Source of the DNA: Saprospiraceae bacterium
GTDB taxonomy: Bacteria; Bacteroidota; Bacteroidia; Chitinophagales; Saprospiraceae
DNA length: 64,000 bases
Reading direction: 5' to 3'
NCBI GenBank assembly: GCA_016717145.1
Contig: JADKGD010000017.1
Location: 62,001-126,000 of the forward strand
Position 1 is the first letter of the stretch, and the number at the start of each line of letters is the position of its first letter. The translations under genes were made by a program, and so were the position numbers. Below are positions 48,301-56,721 of the stretch, piece by piece. Below the pieces are notes generated by a model, which was not told the origin of the DNA, did not search any database, and worked only from the letters and a program-made list of their open reading frames with translations.

Positions 48301-49716
48301 ACTTACTATGCTATCTGTCAATATTGCCTCATAAGGTACACATCCTCTTGGCCCAAGAAAAGGCAAACTGGCCTCAAATTTAGCAATATCAACCTTTATG
48401 TTGTCAAATTGAACATTGCAGCCTTTTTCACTCATGAATGCCAAACTCACTGTATAGTTTCCAAATTTGTCCAAAACAAATTGTTGATTCTGAGTATTGA
48501 ATGTTGTATCTAAATCTACCCCTAATAAATGCCAGGAAAATTGGCCTTTTTCGTTTGATGAAGATTGCATGTTAAGATTTGCAGGGATAATACATGAAAA
48601 TTCATTGAGTATATTAAAAGTGACTTCCGGTTTAGGCACAATGTTAATACATGGTTTTTCAACCATTTGGATGCAAGTTCCTACGTACTTAGTCAGTTTC
48701 ACAGTATAACATCCGGGAGATGAATAAATATGTTGCGGATGATTTTCTTTGGATTTGTTGCCGTCTCCAAAATCCCAAATGAGGCTATCTGCTACATAAT
48801 TTGAAGTGTCTCTTAAATGTATTACCTGATCTTCGCAGAGTACATCTGATTGAATAAAAAAATCGGTATTTCTGTTTGTATTAATAAGATTTTCAAAAAT
48901 TATTGTATCAATGCATGGACCCTTAGTTACAATGACACGAATAGTATATTTTTTTGATTCACTATAAGTAACAATATTTGGGCTGGCACCGGTAAAAGTT
49001 TGCCCATTACCAAAATCCCATTTGTATGTTGCTGTTAGATCAGGGTCCAGATTTGTAAATGATACATCCCAGGGCAAGGCACACGAACTAAGAAACGAAT
49101 AGTCAATGTTTAACTTTGGAATCTCAATTACTTGTACAATGTTAGGTTTAGTAATGATATTTTTACAACCTTTCACATCTGTTATAGATAAGGTGCCGGT
49201 ATAATTTCCAGCAGAACTATATGTTGTGTGTATGTCCTGTTGGCCATCGGAAGTAGTAATCACATTAGACGACCCCCCGATGTCCCATGTCCAGGAAACT
49301 ATATTACCATTTTGAGAAGCAGACAGATCCGTAAAAGAAACAAATAAAGGGTTACAACCCGATATTTGATCAACGCTAAAATTGGCAACAGGTTGCTCAT
49401 AAACATGTATGATATTGTTTTTACAAGTACTTGATGTAGCTCCTGATGATGTAGTAATGGTCAGGCATATCGTATACTGTCCAGGTGATGTAAAAATAAT
49501 TCCGGGATTTTGTTTTGATGAAATCACACCACCCATATTCCATTTCCAATCAATGATAGATCCAGAATTTGTAGTAGACTGATCCTTAAAATTTACTGCC
49601 AACGAACCACAACCTTCGGCTTTATCATATACAAAATCTGCATTGACCTGAGTGAAAACGAACTCATTTGGCCAACATGAAATAATAATAAAAAGGATAA
49701 AAATAATGGACTTCAT
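45349..49716 (-). CDS. large PKD-repeat surface protein, N-terminal fragment (frameshifted)
   Basis: 1,455 residues. A signal peptide (MKSIIFILFIIISCW, ending VFTQ) is followed by about a dozen PKD-type beta-sandwich repeats, recognisable by W-x-W/F-x-x-G cores: WKWNMGG, WTWDIGG, YKWDFGNG, LIWDFGDG, WQWDVGN, YLWNFGDG, FTWDFGDN, FIWDYGDG, WTWDFGNG. Each has a following GxYTxxL strand and a Cys near the end (GCKD). Two Ig-like modules close the fragment. The frame ends at 45349 just after the homopolymer break, while the sorting domain continues in 44147-45366. The whole protein would be about 1,855 residues, exported by T9SS and probably adhesive. Confidence 0.88.
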   Translation of the reverse strand: MKSIIFILFIIISCWPNEFVFTQVNADFVYDKAEGCGSLAVNFKDQSTTNSGSIIDWKWNMGGVISSKQNPGIIFTSPGQYTICLTITTSSGATSSTCKNNIIHVYEQPVANFSVDQISGCNPLFVSFTDLSASQNGNIVSWTWDIGGSSNVITTSDGQQDIHTTYSSAGNYTGTLSITDVKGCKNIITKPNIVQVIEIPKLNIDYSFLSSCALPWDVSFTNLDPDLTATYKWDFGNGQTFTGASPNIVTYSESKKYTIRVIVTKGPCIDTIIFENLINTNRNTDFFIQSDVLCEDQVIHLRDTSNYVADSLIWDFGDGNKSKENHPQHIYSSPGCYTVKLTKYVGTCIQMVEKPCINIVPKPEVTFNILNEFSCIIPANLNMQSSSNEKGQFSWHLLGVDLDTTFNTQNQQFVLDKFGNYTVSLAFMSEKGCNVQFDNIKVDIAKFEASLPFLGPRGCVPYEAILTDSIVSNTPVIKWQWDVGNPIIFTSAEKNPVFPISEVGRWDLRLIVENIYGCKDTILLPEYIRGGTKPIIDFDADPLLGCLDVSRQFTSLCSSNADFWIWSQNGTFFSFEENPAYVFPDFGVFDVGLTAMHNGCSSSLTKEDFITVYKPKSAFKVDYNCDDPYTINITNQSIGADSLYWVVRLSSSIKDTIRDSLLHSYTFPGRGLYFLSHFAKSFETGCEHIFTDSIFIVDLDASYTLDTIRGCAPLDIRVSSIVQDAISSEFLPGEYSISDPSGQDVIVTFNKGGILQGPVLLVTDRHGCKDTFQTSVPIEVSKIKAQIASDNVICIPVTAQFFDESVPGLGNLIHRRWSLSYENQISDLPNPSFEFQIQGNYNIRLFLEDSWGCKDSVQKEILAVPLIPGFSSDTISCTAREVRLKTETDNSFVNAYLWNFGDGSVSTEKNPLHQFSQEGIYDICVEMFDSRGCSKSICKKNHIRIVNPTAAFKGDPLSAPCPPLLTNFLNESTIANKFTWDFGDNSGLSYNANPSHVYTLPGSFNVVLYAEMMPGCVDTLVRNAYVNLLGPKADMDFNITGNCVPLEVKLSATADKLYTFIWDYGDGKINEVPTLIKTDTTTYLYETPGKYAPKLLVSDDAGCSRTFTIDPIIVNEIKTSFVTNPEPICGLPAQIDIVNLTTSSSTDLNFKWLLSGGSTYESNTKDPAFTIESYGKYTISLISSTINCIDTLVKDSIIEVAAIPDLSFAMQSMLNCENTPLLITNTSEIEYGNVIDWTWDFGNGSFSKEQQPEIIFTKSGQYNIKLKAITNKGCKDSTEQYFNILPNTLLTLSDDKTICLGDSIDISAKIISNLPDYTFHWINDPTILCILCENANVKPLKTTTYFFETESQNGCINSDSIVVTVIPIAGPTLVLSADTITCEGGSVEISVTNVDPNYDYQWDTKDAGLNCYDNCTKVKASPLENTYYSILVTNIYGCYKEDSILVNVEKVYLIF

Positions 49717-50225
49717 TTTATAAGAAATACTAAGATTGAACTTAAATATCTAATCATTGAAAATTATGCCAATTTAATGAATTTACATTTGATAAATTAT
49801 AAATATTCATAATATTATACAAATTCAGTATAATCCACTAAGGGTTAACCTAGTTTATAATTACTCAAATATATTGATAAATCTGAAGCTGTATTTGAAA
49901 AACATGTAGGAAATGTGAATATGGCTTATTTTAAGGTAAGATGGCTTGAAAAATTTATGACATTTTTGATATAATCAGTATAAACATTTGGTGTTATGGA
50001 TGTCAAAACCAGCACTGGCTATAATATCACTAAGCCAGTGTTACAATTATTGTTTAATGACCAAGTACCATAACCTTTCAATCATGAAGGAGCAGCAATT
50101 TGAAAATTTTTAATTGATTATCAGACACATAATATAAGAAATCAGTAATCCATTTCTGCACGAATACTCTATTAATAAAAAGTCATAATACTATGGAGGT
50201 TAAAACGAATTATGGCTATTTTATT
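49717..50225. other. 509-bp intergenic region
   Basis: AT-rich spacer between the start of the PKD gene and the end of the penicillin-binding protein gene, both on the minus strand. It contains one notable hairpin (50011-50042). No open frame or RNA gene was recognised, and no good TAnnTTTG match for the PKD gene was found. Confidence 0.4.
50011..50042 (-). terminator. candidate terminator hairpin downstream of the PBP gene
   Basis: AGCACTGGCT (50011-50020) pairs with AGCCAGTGTT (50033-50042), ten pairs including one G-U, with a 12-nt loop. On the minus strand it is followed by GGTTTTG. It lies about 185 bp after the PBP stop, so it may end that transcript; the short T run makes this uncertain. 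Confidence 0.35.
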
Positions 50226-52712
50226 TTAAAATTCTTCATCAAAGTCAGAAGGCTTTGATTTTGCATCTTCCCCACCTTGAGCAGGAAGTGCTGTTTCATA
50301 TTTGCTACAATCTATTTCTATCATTTCTTCCTCCGGCCTCATAAAAACAGAATTTTTTCCAAAACCAAGCCTGTTATCTGCTTCTATCTTCAACAATAAT
50401 TTTTCAAAAAATGGCCTCGCCATTACTGCTCCCTGCCCGTCTGACAATGTATTGAATCTGATGAATTCCTGATCTCCACCTACCCAGGTAGAAATAACAA
50501 GTTCCGGAGTAAAACCGACAAACCACCCATCCTTATAATCATTGGTTGTTCCTGTTTTTCCTGCCACTTCTGATTTAAATTTAGATTGTATAATGCTTGC
50601 GACATATTTTAGCATGTCAACGATAACAAAATTATATGCCGGGTTAATGGCGCGTTTCTGCTCGGGCACTGCAGTGTAGATGATTCTGCCATTCTTATCT
50701 TCAATACGTGAAACAAATATTGGCTTAGTTACAATTCCATCATTAGCAAAAGCAGTATATGCGCAAGCCATATCCATCACCGACAATTCAGGAGTACCCA
50801 AACATATAGATGGGAAATCAGGTATTTTTGTTTTATCAATACCCAAATTACCAACAAGGTTTTTTACGCTTTGTACATTGCCTATTTCTTTCATAAGATA
50901 GACAGAAACCGAGTTTTTTGACTCTTTTAATGCTTGGCGAAGCGTGAATGATAAACCGGTAAATTTGTTATCTGAATTACCGGGACACCATGTTGAAGAC
51001 AAATTAAAATTGGGATCATGAGCCTGGATACACTGTTTGACATCTTCCACTTTAAAACAAGGAGACAAGGCATTTTCTATGATTGCAGTGGAATATATAA
51101 ATGGTTTAAAGGTAGAGCCTACCTGACGGTTCGAATTTACATGATCGTATTGGAAATATTTATGACCAATGCCGCCAATCCAGGAAAGTATGTTTCCAGT
51201 CTTGGGATCTACCGTAATTGACCCCATTTGCATATGCTGGAGGTGGTACTTAATGGAATCCATTGGGGTCATTTCAACTACTTTTTCACCACTTATTTCA
51301 TTATAAGAAAAGATTTGCATTCTGGTTTTAGTGTTGAAAGATATATTAATTGCTTTTTGCATTTTTATCCACTGCTTCTTGAGTAATGGCCATTGTTTGC
51401 TATCCATGATGGTTGAATATCCATCAGCCTGAGACTGGTCAATGGACTTGTTTTTTAGTAATTTTTTCAAATGACCCGGATGTTCTTCTTCTTCAAACAT
51501 TCTGAAGATGTCTGTATCATCCAAAGGTGGATTATCCATAAGGTTTGTTATTTCCCCAAACACCTGGGTCATATGGCGGGATTTGATCTGTTTGTAACGA
51601 TCAGAATCCTTCATCATTTGTATTAGTTGTTTTTTTCTCAAATCTATCTTTTCTTTATCGGCTTTATAGGTCATGAAGTCTTTACCTTTCCACCTATCAA
51701 AATACTTTGTTTGCAATTGTGACATATGTTCCTGCATTGATGACTCAGCGTACTTCTGGATTCTGGTGTCTATGGTGGTATATATTTTTAAACCGTCGAG
51801 ATATAGATTGTATTTACTTCCGTCAGGTTTACGGTATTTATCTTCATCAAGCATCTTCTTAAGCCATTTTGTAAGCTCTGATCTGAAATAAGGTGCAAGA
51901 CCATCATGATGAATTTCTCGTCTGAAATTTTTGGTATTTATAGGTTTGATGCGTTTATTCAGGTATTCATCTTTAGTTAAGAAGTCCATTTTTACCATTT
52001 GGCTTAAAACGACTGAACGTCTGTTACTGCAGTTTTGAGGATTAATTATGGGATTAAATACTCTGGGATTTTTAAGCATGCCGATAAGAACGGCGACCTC
52101 TTCGACAGCAAGCAGTTTTTGATCTTTACCAAAATATGTTTTTGCAGCAGCTCCAATGCCTACCGCATCATAAAGGAAATCACTCTTGTTGAGATACATA
52201 GCCAGAATTTCTTCTTTGGTATATCTTTTTTCAAATTCTATGGCTATGACCCATTCTTTTAGTTTTTGCCAGATTCTCTTGGGAAATGATTTGGATCGTT
52301 GGGTAAAAAACAACTTTGCCATTTGCTGGGTGATGGTGCTGGCGCCACCTTTATTACCAAGAAAAAATATGGCTCTGGCGGTTCCTTTGAAATCGATACC
52401 CGAATGAGAAAAATACCTTTTATCTTCGGTTGCGATCAATGCACGTATAATCAACGGATTGATATCTTTAAAATCCAACCATTCCCGATTATATTTAAAT
52501 ACCTTACCGAAGGCTTCTCCATCTGCTGAAATAAATTGAGACGCTATCTCGTATTTTGGATTTTCAAGCTCTTCAGTGTCCGGAAGCTGAGTTTTGGAGA
52601 TTATAAAAAAAAAGCAGACTACCAGCACAAAAAGTCCTAGAATACTATAAATTGATAATTTGAAATATCTGCTGTTAAAAAAAGAAGATCCCATTAATTT
52701 TTCCTGTGACAT
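50226..52712 (-). CDS. class A penicillin-binding protein (bifunctional transglycosylase/transpeptidase, PBP1A type)
   Basis: 828 residues: a short cytoplasmic end, a membrane anchor (about 19-40) and a GT51 glycosyltransferase domain. The GT51 domain has Glu96 in ATEDKRYFSHSGID, GGASTITQQMAKLFF at 122-136 and Glu153 in QKLKEW, then ILAMYLN. A C-terminal transpeptidase has Ser533-Lys536 in GSTFKPF, Ser598-Asn600 in ESKNSVS and Lys719-Gly721 in AGKTGTTNDYKDGWF. It polymerises and cross-links peptidoglycan at the inner membrane. An insertion of about 150 charged residues (roughly 330-480) lies between the two domains and includes a helical, methionine-rich part. It is a single-gene unit with a TATCTTTG box 37 bp upstream. 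Confidence 0.94.
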   Translation of the reverse strand: MSQEKLMGSSFFNSRYFKLSIYSILGLFVLVVCFFFIISKTQLPDTEELENPKYEIASQFISADGEAFGKVFKYNREWLDFKDINPLIIRALIATEDKRYFSHSGIDFKGTARAIFFLGNKGGASTITQQMAKLFFTQRSKSFPKRIWQKLKEWVIAIEFEKRYTKEEILAMYLNKSDFLYDAVGIGAAAKTYFGKDQKLLAVEEVAVLIGMLKNPRVFNPIINPQNCSNRRSVVLSQMVKMDFLTKDEYLNKRIKPINTKNFRREIHHDGLAPYFRSELTKWLKKMLDEDKYRKPDGSKYNLYLDGLKIYTTIDTRIQKYAESSMQEHMSQLQTKYFDRWKGKDFMTYKADKEKIDLRKKQLIQMMKDSDRYKQIKSRHMTQVFGEITNLMDNPPLDDTDIFRMFEEEEHPGHLKKLLKNKSIDQSQADGYSTIMDSKQWPLLKKQWIKMQKAINISFNTKTRMQIFSYNEISGEKVVEMTPMDSIKYHLQHMQMGSITVDPKTGNILSWIGGIGHKYFQYDHVNSNRQVGSTFKPFIYSTAIIENALSPCFKVEDVKQCIQAHDPNFNLSSTWCPGNSDNKFTGLSFTLRQALKESKNSVSVYLMKEIGNVQSVKNLVGNLGIDKTKIPDFPSICLGTPELSVMDMACAYTAFANDGIVTKPIFVSRIEDKNGRIIYTAVPEQKRAINPAYNFVIVDMLKYVASIIQSKFKSEVAGKTGTTNDYKDGWFVGFTPELVISTWVGGDQEFIRFNTLSDGQGAVMARPFFEKLLLKIEADNRLGFGKNSVFMRPEEEMIEIDCSKYETALPAQGGEDAKSKPSDFDEEF

Positions 52713-52748
52713 GTATTTTTATTGATATTAATCATCACAAATACACCA

Positions 52749-52756
52749 CAAAGATA
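52749..52756 (-). promoter_or_regulatory. candidate -7 box (TATCTTTG) for the PBP gene
   Basis: The minus strand reads TATCTTTG, matching TAnnTTTG, 37 bp before the PBP start at 52712. No -33 TTTG seen. Confidence 0.4.
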
Positions 52757-52804
52757 TTAAATATTTTGGTTATCTGATGAAAAGATTGGATTACAATTTC
52801 TGAT

Positions 52805-52875
52805 ACAATTATTTGTTACTTGTTTGCTGCAACCAAAGACAAGTGACACGACCACAAGTAACAATTTACGGTCAA
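52805..52875 (-). pseudogene. remnant copy of the 5' end of the neighbouring lipoprotein gene
   Basis: On the minus strand this stretch can be read KLLLVVVSLVFGCSKQVTNN, closely matching the start of the lipoprotein gene at 53346 (YVLLVIMSVALGCNKQEANN). The DNA matches too: CTTGTTTGCTGCAACC here against CTTGTTTGTTGCAACC there. No ATG precedes it, and the frame ends after about 20 more unrelated codons. It is therefore a truncated duplicate of a lipoprotein signal region. Confidence 0.6.
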
Positions 52876-52947
52876 ATTTCCTTATTTTTAAATAAATATT
52901 TCTACAACACCATTAAGACATTATTCTAAATGACGATATTGAGTGGA

Positions 52948-53346
52948 TTATTCTTTTTTTAATACTAGTGTTACTCTGTAATCTTTCTGAACATTTGAAT
53001 CACAGGAATTTGGCGTTATGGATACAAAGTTGATTTTAAAGTTGTCAAACAATGGCAAATCTGGGGTTGAGTTTGAAGTGCCAAAATCGTAATCAAATAA
53101 TTTTCCATTAGCCAAAACACTCATTTTTAGAATGTATTCACCTTCCCAGAAACATTCAACATCACAAGGACATAATGAATTTTGTACCTCTTTGATGAAG
53201 ATATAATTATCCTGATCCAGACAGTATTGCTTACCCACTTCGGCAACAAAATTTTTATTGTATTGGATGTCAATACAATTGTTTGCTTCTTGTTTGTTGC
53301 AACCTAAGGCAACTGACATAATCACAAGTAATACATACATTTTCAT
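52948..53346 (-). CDS. small predicted lipoprotein, unknown function
   Basis: 132 residues with a lipoprotein signal peptide (MKMYVLLVIMSVALGC, lipobox ALGC, Cys16). The mature part is Cys-rich (CIDIQYN, QYCLD, SLCPCDVECFWEGEY, NSCDSN) and ends in a beta-strand-rich RVTLVLKKE. The CPCDVECFWEGE stretch resembles a motif seen in other small Bacteroidota lipoproteins of unknown role. It is probably anchored to the outer membrane. It is divergent from rsmI and about 235 bp upstream of the PBP gene on the same strand. A decayed copy of its 5' end lies immediately downstream. Confidence 0.7.
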   Translation of the reverse strand: MKMYVLLVIMSVALGCNKQEANNCIDIQYNKNFVAEVGKQYCLDQDNYIFIKEVQNSLCPCDVECFWEGEYILKMSVLANGKLFDYDFGTSNSTPDLPLFDNFKINFVSITPNSCDSNVQKDYRVTLVLKKE

Positions 53347-53552
53347 AATTTAGGATTTTTAATTGATAAATTCCACATGACCATTCATGCTTTAACCAAA
53401 AAGACGAAATTTTTTACAGTCTGGTTGGTCTAAATAGTAAACAATTTTTTTAAATAAATGATTCATTAAATTATGCCACAATTTCTCGCACATACAAATG
53501 AGTTGAATATATCTTTAAAGAAGGAAAATATTTTTGCCTGTAGTGTAATGTT

Positions 53553-53586
53553 TTTGTTTCTTCTCAAACAGATATGATTACATTTG
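53553..53586 (+). promoter_or_regulatory. candidate promoter of rsmI (TTTG, 22 bp, TACATTTG)
   Basis: TACATTTG at 53579-53586 matches TAnnTTTG, and TTTG at 53553-53556 stands 22 bp upstream, near the expected -33 spacing. The start codon follows after 42 bp. This is the best two-part Bacteroidota promoter match in the window. Confidence 0.5.
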
Positions 53587-53628
53587 TGTATGAATTGCTT
53601 ACAGCTTTAAATAATTTAATATGCGGAA

Positions 53629-54327
53629 ATGCTGTTTTTAGTACCGACACCCATTGGCAACCTTGATGATATTACGCTTAGAGCGATCAAAACTTTAAAT
53701 GATTGTGATGTAGTTCTATCAGAGGATACAAGAACAAGTGGAAAATTATTGAAGCATTATAATATTGACAAACCATTATGGTCTTTTCATGCTTTTAACG
53801 AACATAAAGCGTTGAAAAATATTATTGATCACCTAAAACAAGGGAAAAATATTGTGTTGATCTCTGATGCCGGTACACCAGGCATCTCAGATCCTGGTTT
53901 TCTGTTGGTAAGAGAATGTCAGTCAAATGATATTAAAGTTTCTTGTTTACCGGGAGCAACAGCATTTGTTCCGGCATTGGTGGCTTCGGGTATGACAACG
54001 GACAAGTTTTATTTTGAGGGATTTCTGCCCCATAAAAAAGGAAGGCAAACCAGGTGGAAGTTTCTTTGCTTACTTGATGTCACTATCATTTTGTATGAGT
54101 CGCCACACAGGTTAATGAAGTGCCTTGAAGAGATAAAAGAATTTGTTGGTGAGCATCGCAGAGTTTGTATTGCAAGGGAAATCAGTAAAATTTATGAAGA
54201 ATTTATTACCATGTCTGTAAGTGATTTGATCGTTCATTATACAGCTCATCCTGCTAAAGGTGAAATTGTAATTGTTATCGAAGGAAAACAAAAAGATGCA
54301 AAAAATAAAGAATACACAGATAATTAA
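53629..54327 (+). CDS. rsmI: 16S rRNA (cytidine-1402-2'-O)-methyltransferase
   Basis: 232 residues of the tetrapyrrole-methylase fold. Diagnostic motifs are LFLVPTPIGNLDDITLRAI at the N-terminus, LSEDTRTSGKLL, SDAGTPGISDPGFLLV (residues about 80-95), CLPGATAFVPALVASG and FEGFLPHKKGRQTR. RsmI methylates the ribose of C1402 in the ribosomal decoding centre using SAM. The length is typical of the shorter Bacteroidota form. The M16 peptidase gene follows after 43 bp and may be co-transcribed. Confidence 0.96.
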   Translation: MLFLVPTPIGNLDDITLRAIKTLNDCDVVLSEDTRTSGKLLKHYNIDKPLWSFHAFNEHKALKNIIDHLKQGKNIVLISDAGTPGISDPGFLLVRECQSNDIKVSCLPGATAFVPALVASGMTTDKFYFEGFLPHKKGRQTRWKFLCLLDVTIILYESPHRLMKCLEEIKEFVGEHRRVCIAREISKIYEEFITMSVSDLIVHYTAHPAKGEIVIVIEGKQKDAKNKEYTDN

Positions 54328-54370
54328 AATTGTTATGAAATAAAATGAAGGAACCTATAAAATCTGAATT

Positions 54371-55606
54371 TTGATTGAATTTGTAAGACATACGCTTGCC
54401 AATGGACTGAAACTTATTGTTCACCAGGATACATCTACACCAATGGTAGCTGTGAATGTCGTTTATGATGTGGGATCAAAATATGAAGATCCAAATAAGA
54501 CAGGGTTTGCACATTTATTTGAACATCTTATGTTTGGTGGCTCGATAAATGTACCTGATTTTGACGACCCTATTCAGATGGCCGGGGGAGAAAACAATGC
54601 TTTTACCAATACAGATATGACCAATTTTCATGAGGTTTTACCTGCTCAAAATATAGAAACGGCTCTTTGGCTCGAAGCTGATAGAATGATGCAATTAAAA
54701 TTTAGCAAGAGATCGCTGCAAACCCAAAAAAAGGTTGTCATAGAAGAATTTAAAGAAACATGTCTTAATGAGCCATATGGCGACATGTGGCATCATTTAA
54801 GTAAACTTGCTTATAAAACCCACCCTTATCGATGGCCTACTATTGGCAGGGAAATGAGTCATATTTCCGAGGCGACGCTCGAGCAGGTGGAAGCTTTTTT
54901 TTATAGTTATTACAGACCGGATAATGCCGTTATTGTACTTGCAGGAAACATAGAGCCCAAAAAGGGCATTGAATTGGTAGAAAAATGGTTTGGGGACATA
55001 CCTCGCGGAAATTATAAAAAACATGTTTTGCCTATCGAGCCGGTACAAAACGAATTCAGACAAGAGATATTGAATGAGGAGGTGCCACATGATGCTATTT
55101 TTCAGGGATTTCATATGGCAGAGAGAATGTCTGATGAGTTTTATGCCTGCGATTTACTTTCAGATGTAATGGCAAACGGGAGATCGGCCAGATTTTACCA
55201 GCGATTGTATAAAGAGCAACAACTTTTTAGTACTATTGATGCGTTTATTTCCGGCACTACTGATCCGGGATTATTTATTATTGAAGGTAAAACGATGCCT
55301 GGCGTCACAATAGAAGCAGCAAAAAAAGCAATAAACATTGAGATAGAAATTTTGAAATCTGAATTGATATCAGATGATGAACTTACAAAGCTTAAAAATT
55401 GCGTCGAGAGTAGTTTGGTATTTGGAGAAGTCAGCATACTCAATAAGGCGATCAGTCTTGCATATTTTGAAATGCTGGGAGATGCCGGGCTAATTAATGT
55501 GGAAGGGGACAGATATCACAAAATAACAGCAAAAGATATAAGGAATGCAGCAAGAAAGATATTCAGAAGAGAAAACTGTAGTGAATTGATATATATAGCT
55601 AAGTGA
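54371..55606 (+). CDS. M16 family zinc metallopeptidase (pitrilysin/insulinase-like)
   Basis: 411 residues. The inverted zinc motif His48-Leu-Phe-Glu51-His52 lies in GFAHLFEHLMFGGS, with a downstream zinc-ligand Glu in VVIEEFKET (about 125-129). The C-terminal half is the M16 inactive-like domain (VIVLAGNIEPKKGIELVEKWFGDI, ANGRSARFYQRLYKE). The frame has no ATG start: a TTG at 54371 gives MIEFVRHTLANGL, the usual family N-terminus. Alternatively the ATG at 54345 (MKEPIKSEF) would be in frame if one T were missing from TTTT at 54369-54372. Many relatives are encoded next to a second M16 gene, which is absent here. Its location (cytoplasm or periplasm) is unclear, as no signal peptide is seen. 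Confidence 0.9.
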   Translation: MIEFVRHTLANGLKLIVHQDTSTPMVAVNVVYDVGSKYEDPNKTGFAHLFEHLMFGGSINVPDFDDPIQMAGGENNAFTNTDMTNFHEVLPAQNIETALWLEADRMMQLKFSKRSLQTQKKVVIEEFKETCLNEPYGDMWHHLSKLAYKTHPYRWPTIGREMSHISEATLEQVEAFFYSYYRPDNAVIVLAGNIEPKKGIELVEKWFGDIPRGNYKKHVLPIEPVQNEFRQEILNEEVPHDAIFQGFHMAERMSDEFYACDLLSDVMANGRSARFYQRLYKEQQLFSTIDAFISGTTDPGLFIIEGKTMPGVTIEAAKKAINIEIEILKSELISDDELTKLKNCVESSLVFGEVSILNKAISLAYFEMLGDAGLINVEGDRYHKITAKDIRNAARKIFRRENCSELIYIAK

Positions 55607-55721
55607 TGATGTCAATACATTTCTTATGTTCAATGTATACCTATAATCATGAAGCTCCAGTAAAGAAGTGTTTTATTTGGATTTGCGGAAGCCGGCATAG
55701 GATGTTAAATGGTTTAATAGT

Positions 55722-56549
55722 TTAGTCCTGGCTAATATTAAAATCAGCCGAAAAGATATAAAACCCATCCTGGAAAATGGGCATATTTTGGTTATTAAGA
55801 TATTTGTAGTAACCGATTTTGATTGCCATGAAGTCTTGTATATCGATGCCTCCTTCGATATTGCTTCCTACAAAATTTGATGCCGATTCCGGACCGAAGA
55901 TATTGCTTATGCTATCTTTGTCATTAATGGAATAAGAGATGCATCCTTTAATCCAGGCATTACCCGGAGCGTCGGTTTGATCGTTTTTCCATGCTTTGGT
56001 ATCCAGCCGTAAACCTGAGGCGATAATCTTGGAAAAAATGGAGACATTTTCTTCTGTATCCAGCATTACACTATTGACAGACTTTCCTGAGAATTGATAA
56101 ATAACAGATATTTCTGTGTTTTTCCCAATTTTAAATACAGAGCTAGATCCATCAATACCAATACCAAACAATCCACCTTTGTTATTTAAAATTTCAATTG
56201 CACTTAGCTTGTTTTCAAACCAATTTTTCTGATTTGTGGCTGAAGTTGCGCCAATCATGACATATAATGGTATAAAAAATTTGTCAGGATCACCAATATT
56301 GATTTCAATTACTTTGGCACTGGATCGTAATAGACCATCAGAAATAAAATCCAATTCTCCGGAGGAAAAAAGATTGTATTTTCGGGCAGGGAAACCAAGC
56401 TGACTAAGAGGCTTTGTAATTCTTTTGTTAACAGCAATTTGTTTATGATCAATTTCAGCGTATTGATTGGAAATTTTAACCAAAGAATCTATTTGTGCAG
56501 TAAACGATGTAGACCAAAAGGCTGTTGAAATGATAATCCACCTGTACAT
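55722..56549 (-). CDS. exported protein of unknown function
   Basis: About 275 residues from Met 56549 (MYRWIIISTAFWSTSFTAQ is a good signal peptide); the alternative Met at 56618 would put 23 residues before it. The mature part has alternating beta-strands: SGELDFISDGLLRSSAKVIEI, DKFFIPLYVMIGA, GGLFGIGIDGSSSVFKIG, EISVIYQFSGKSV, ending GFYIFSADFNISQD. This could be a small outer-membrane barrel or beta-sandwich. No known family was recognised. It is upstream of no obvious partner. Confidence 0.65.
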   Translation of the reverse strand: MYRWIIISTAFWSTSFTAQIDSLVKISNQYAEIDHKQIAVNKRITKPLSQLGFPARKYNLFSSGELDFISDGLLRSSAKVIEINIGDPDKFFIPLYVMIGATSATNQKNWFENKLSAIEILNNKGGLFGIGIDGSSSVFKIGKNTEISVIYQFSGKSVNSVMLDTEENVSIFSKIIASGLRLDTKAWKNDQTDAPGNAWIKGCISYSINDKDSISNIFGPESASNFVGSNIEGGIDIQDFMAIKIGYYKYLNNQNMPIFQDGFYIFSADFNISQD

Positions 56550-56721
56550 AATATTATGTTTTGTAAATATGAGATAAGATACAATATGTAATAAGTGTAC
56601 AGGTTCAATGGAATACAAATGTCTTTAGCCAATGCCTATAACATTAACAGTATACAATGTATTGTGTATGTTTTGTTAAACCCGGATAATATTGTTTTTT
56701 GGCTTTTATAAATGTATAATT

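Noticed and set aside
49717..50225. Small RNA or tRNA gene in the largest non-repeat gap
   Set aside because: No cloverleaf, CCA-like end or conserved RNA motif was found; the single hairpin is better explained as a transcript end.
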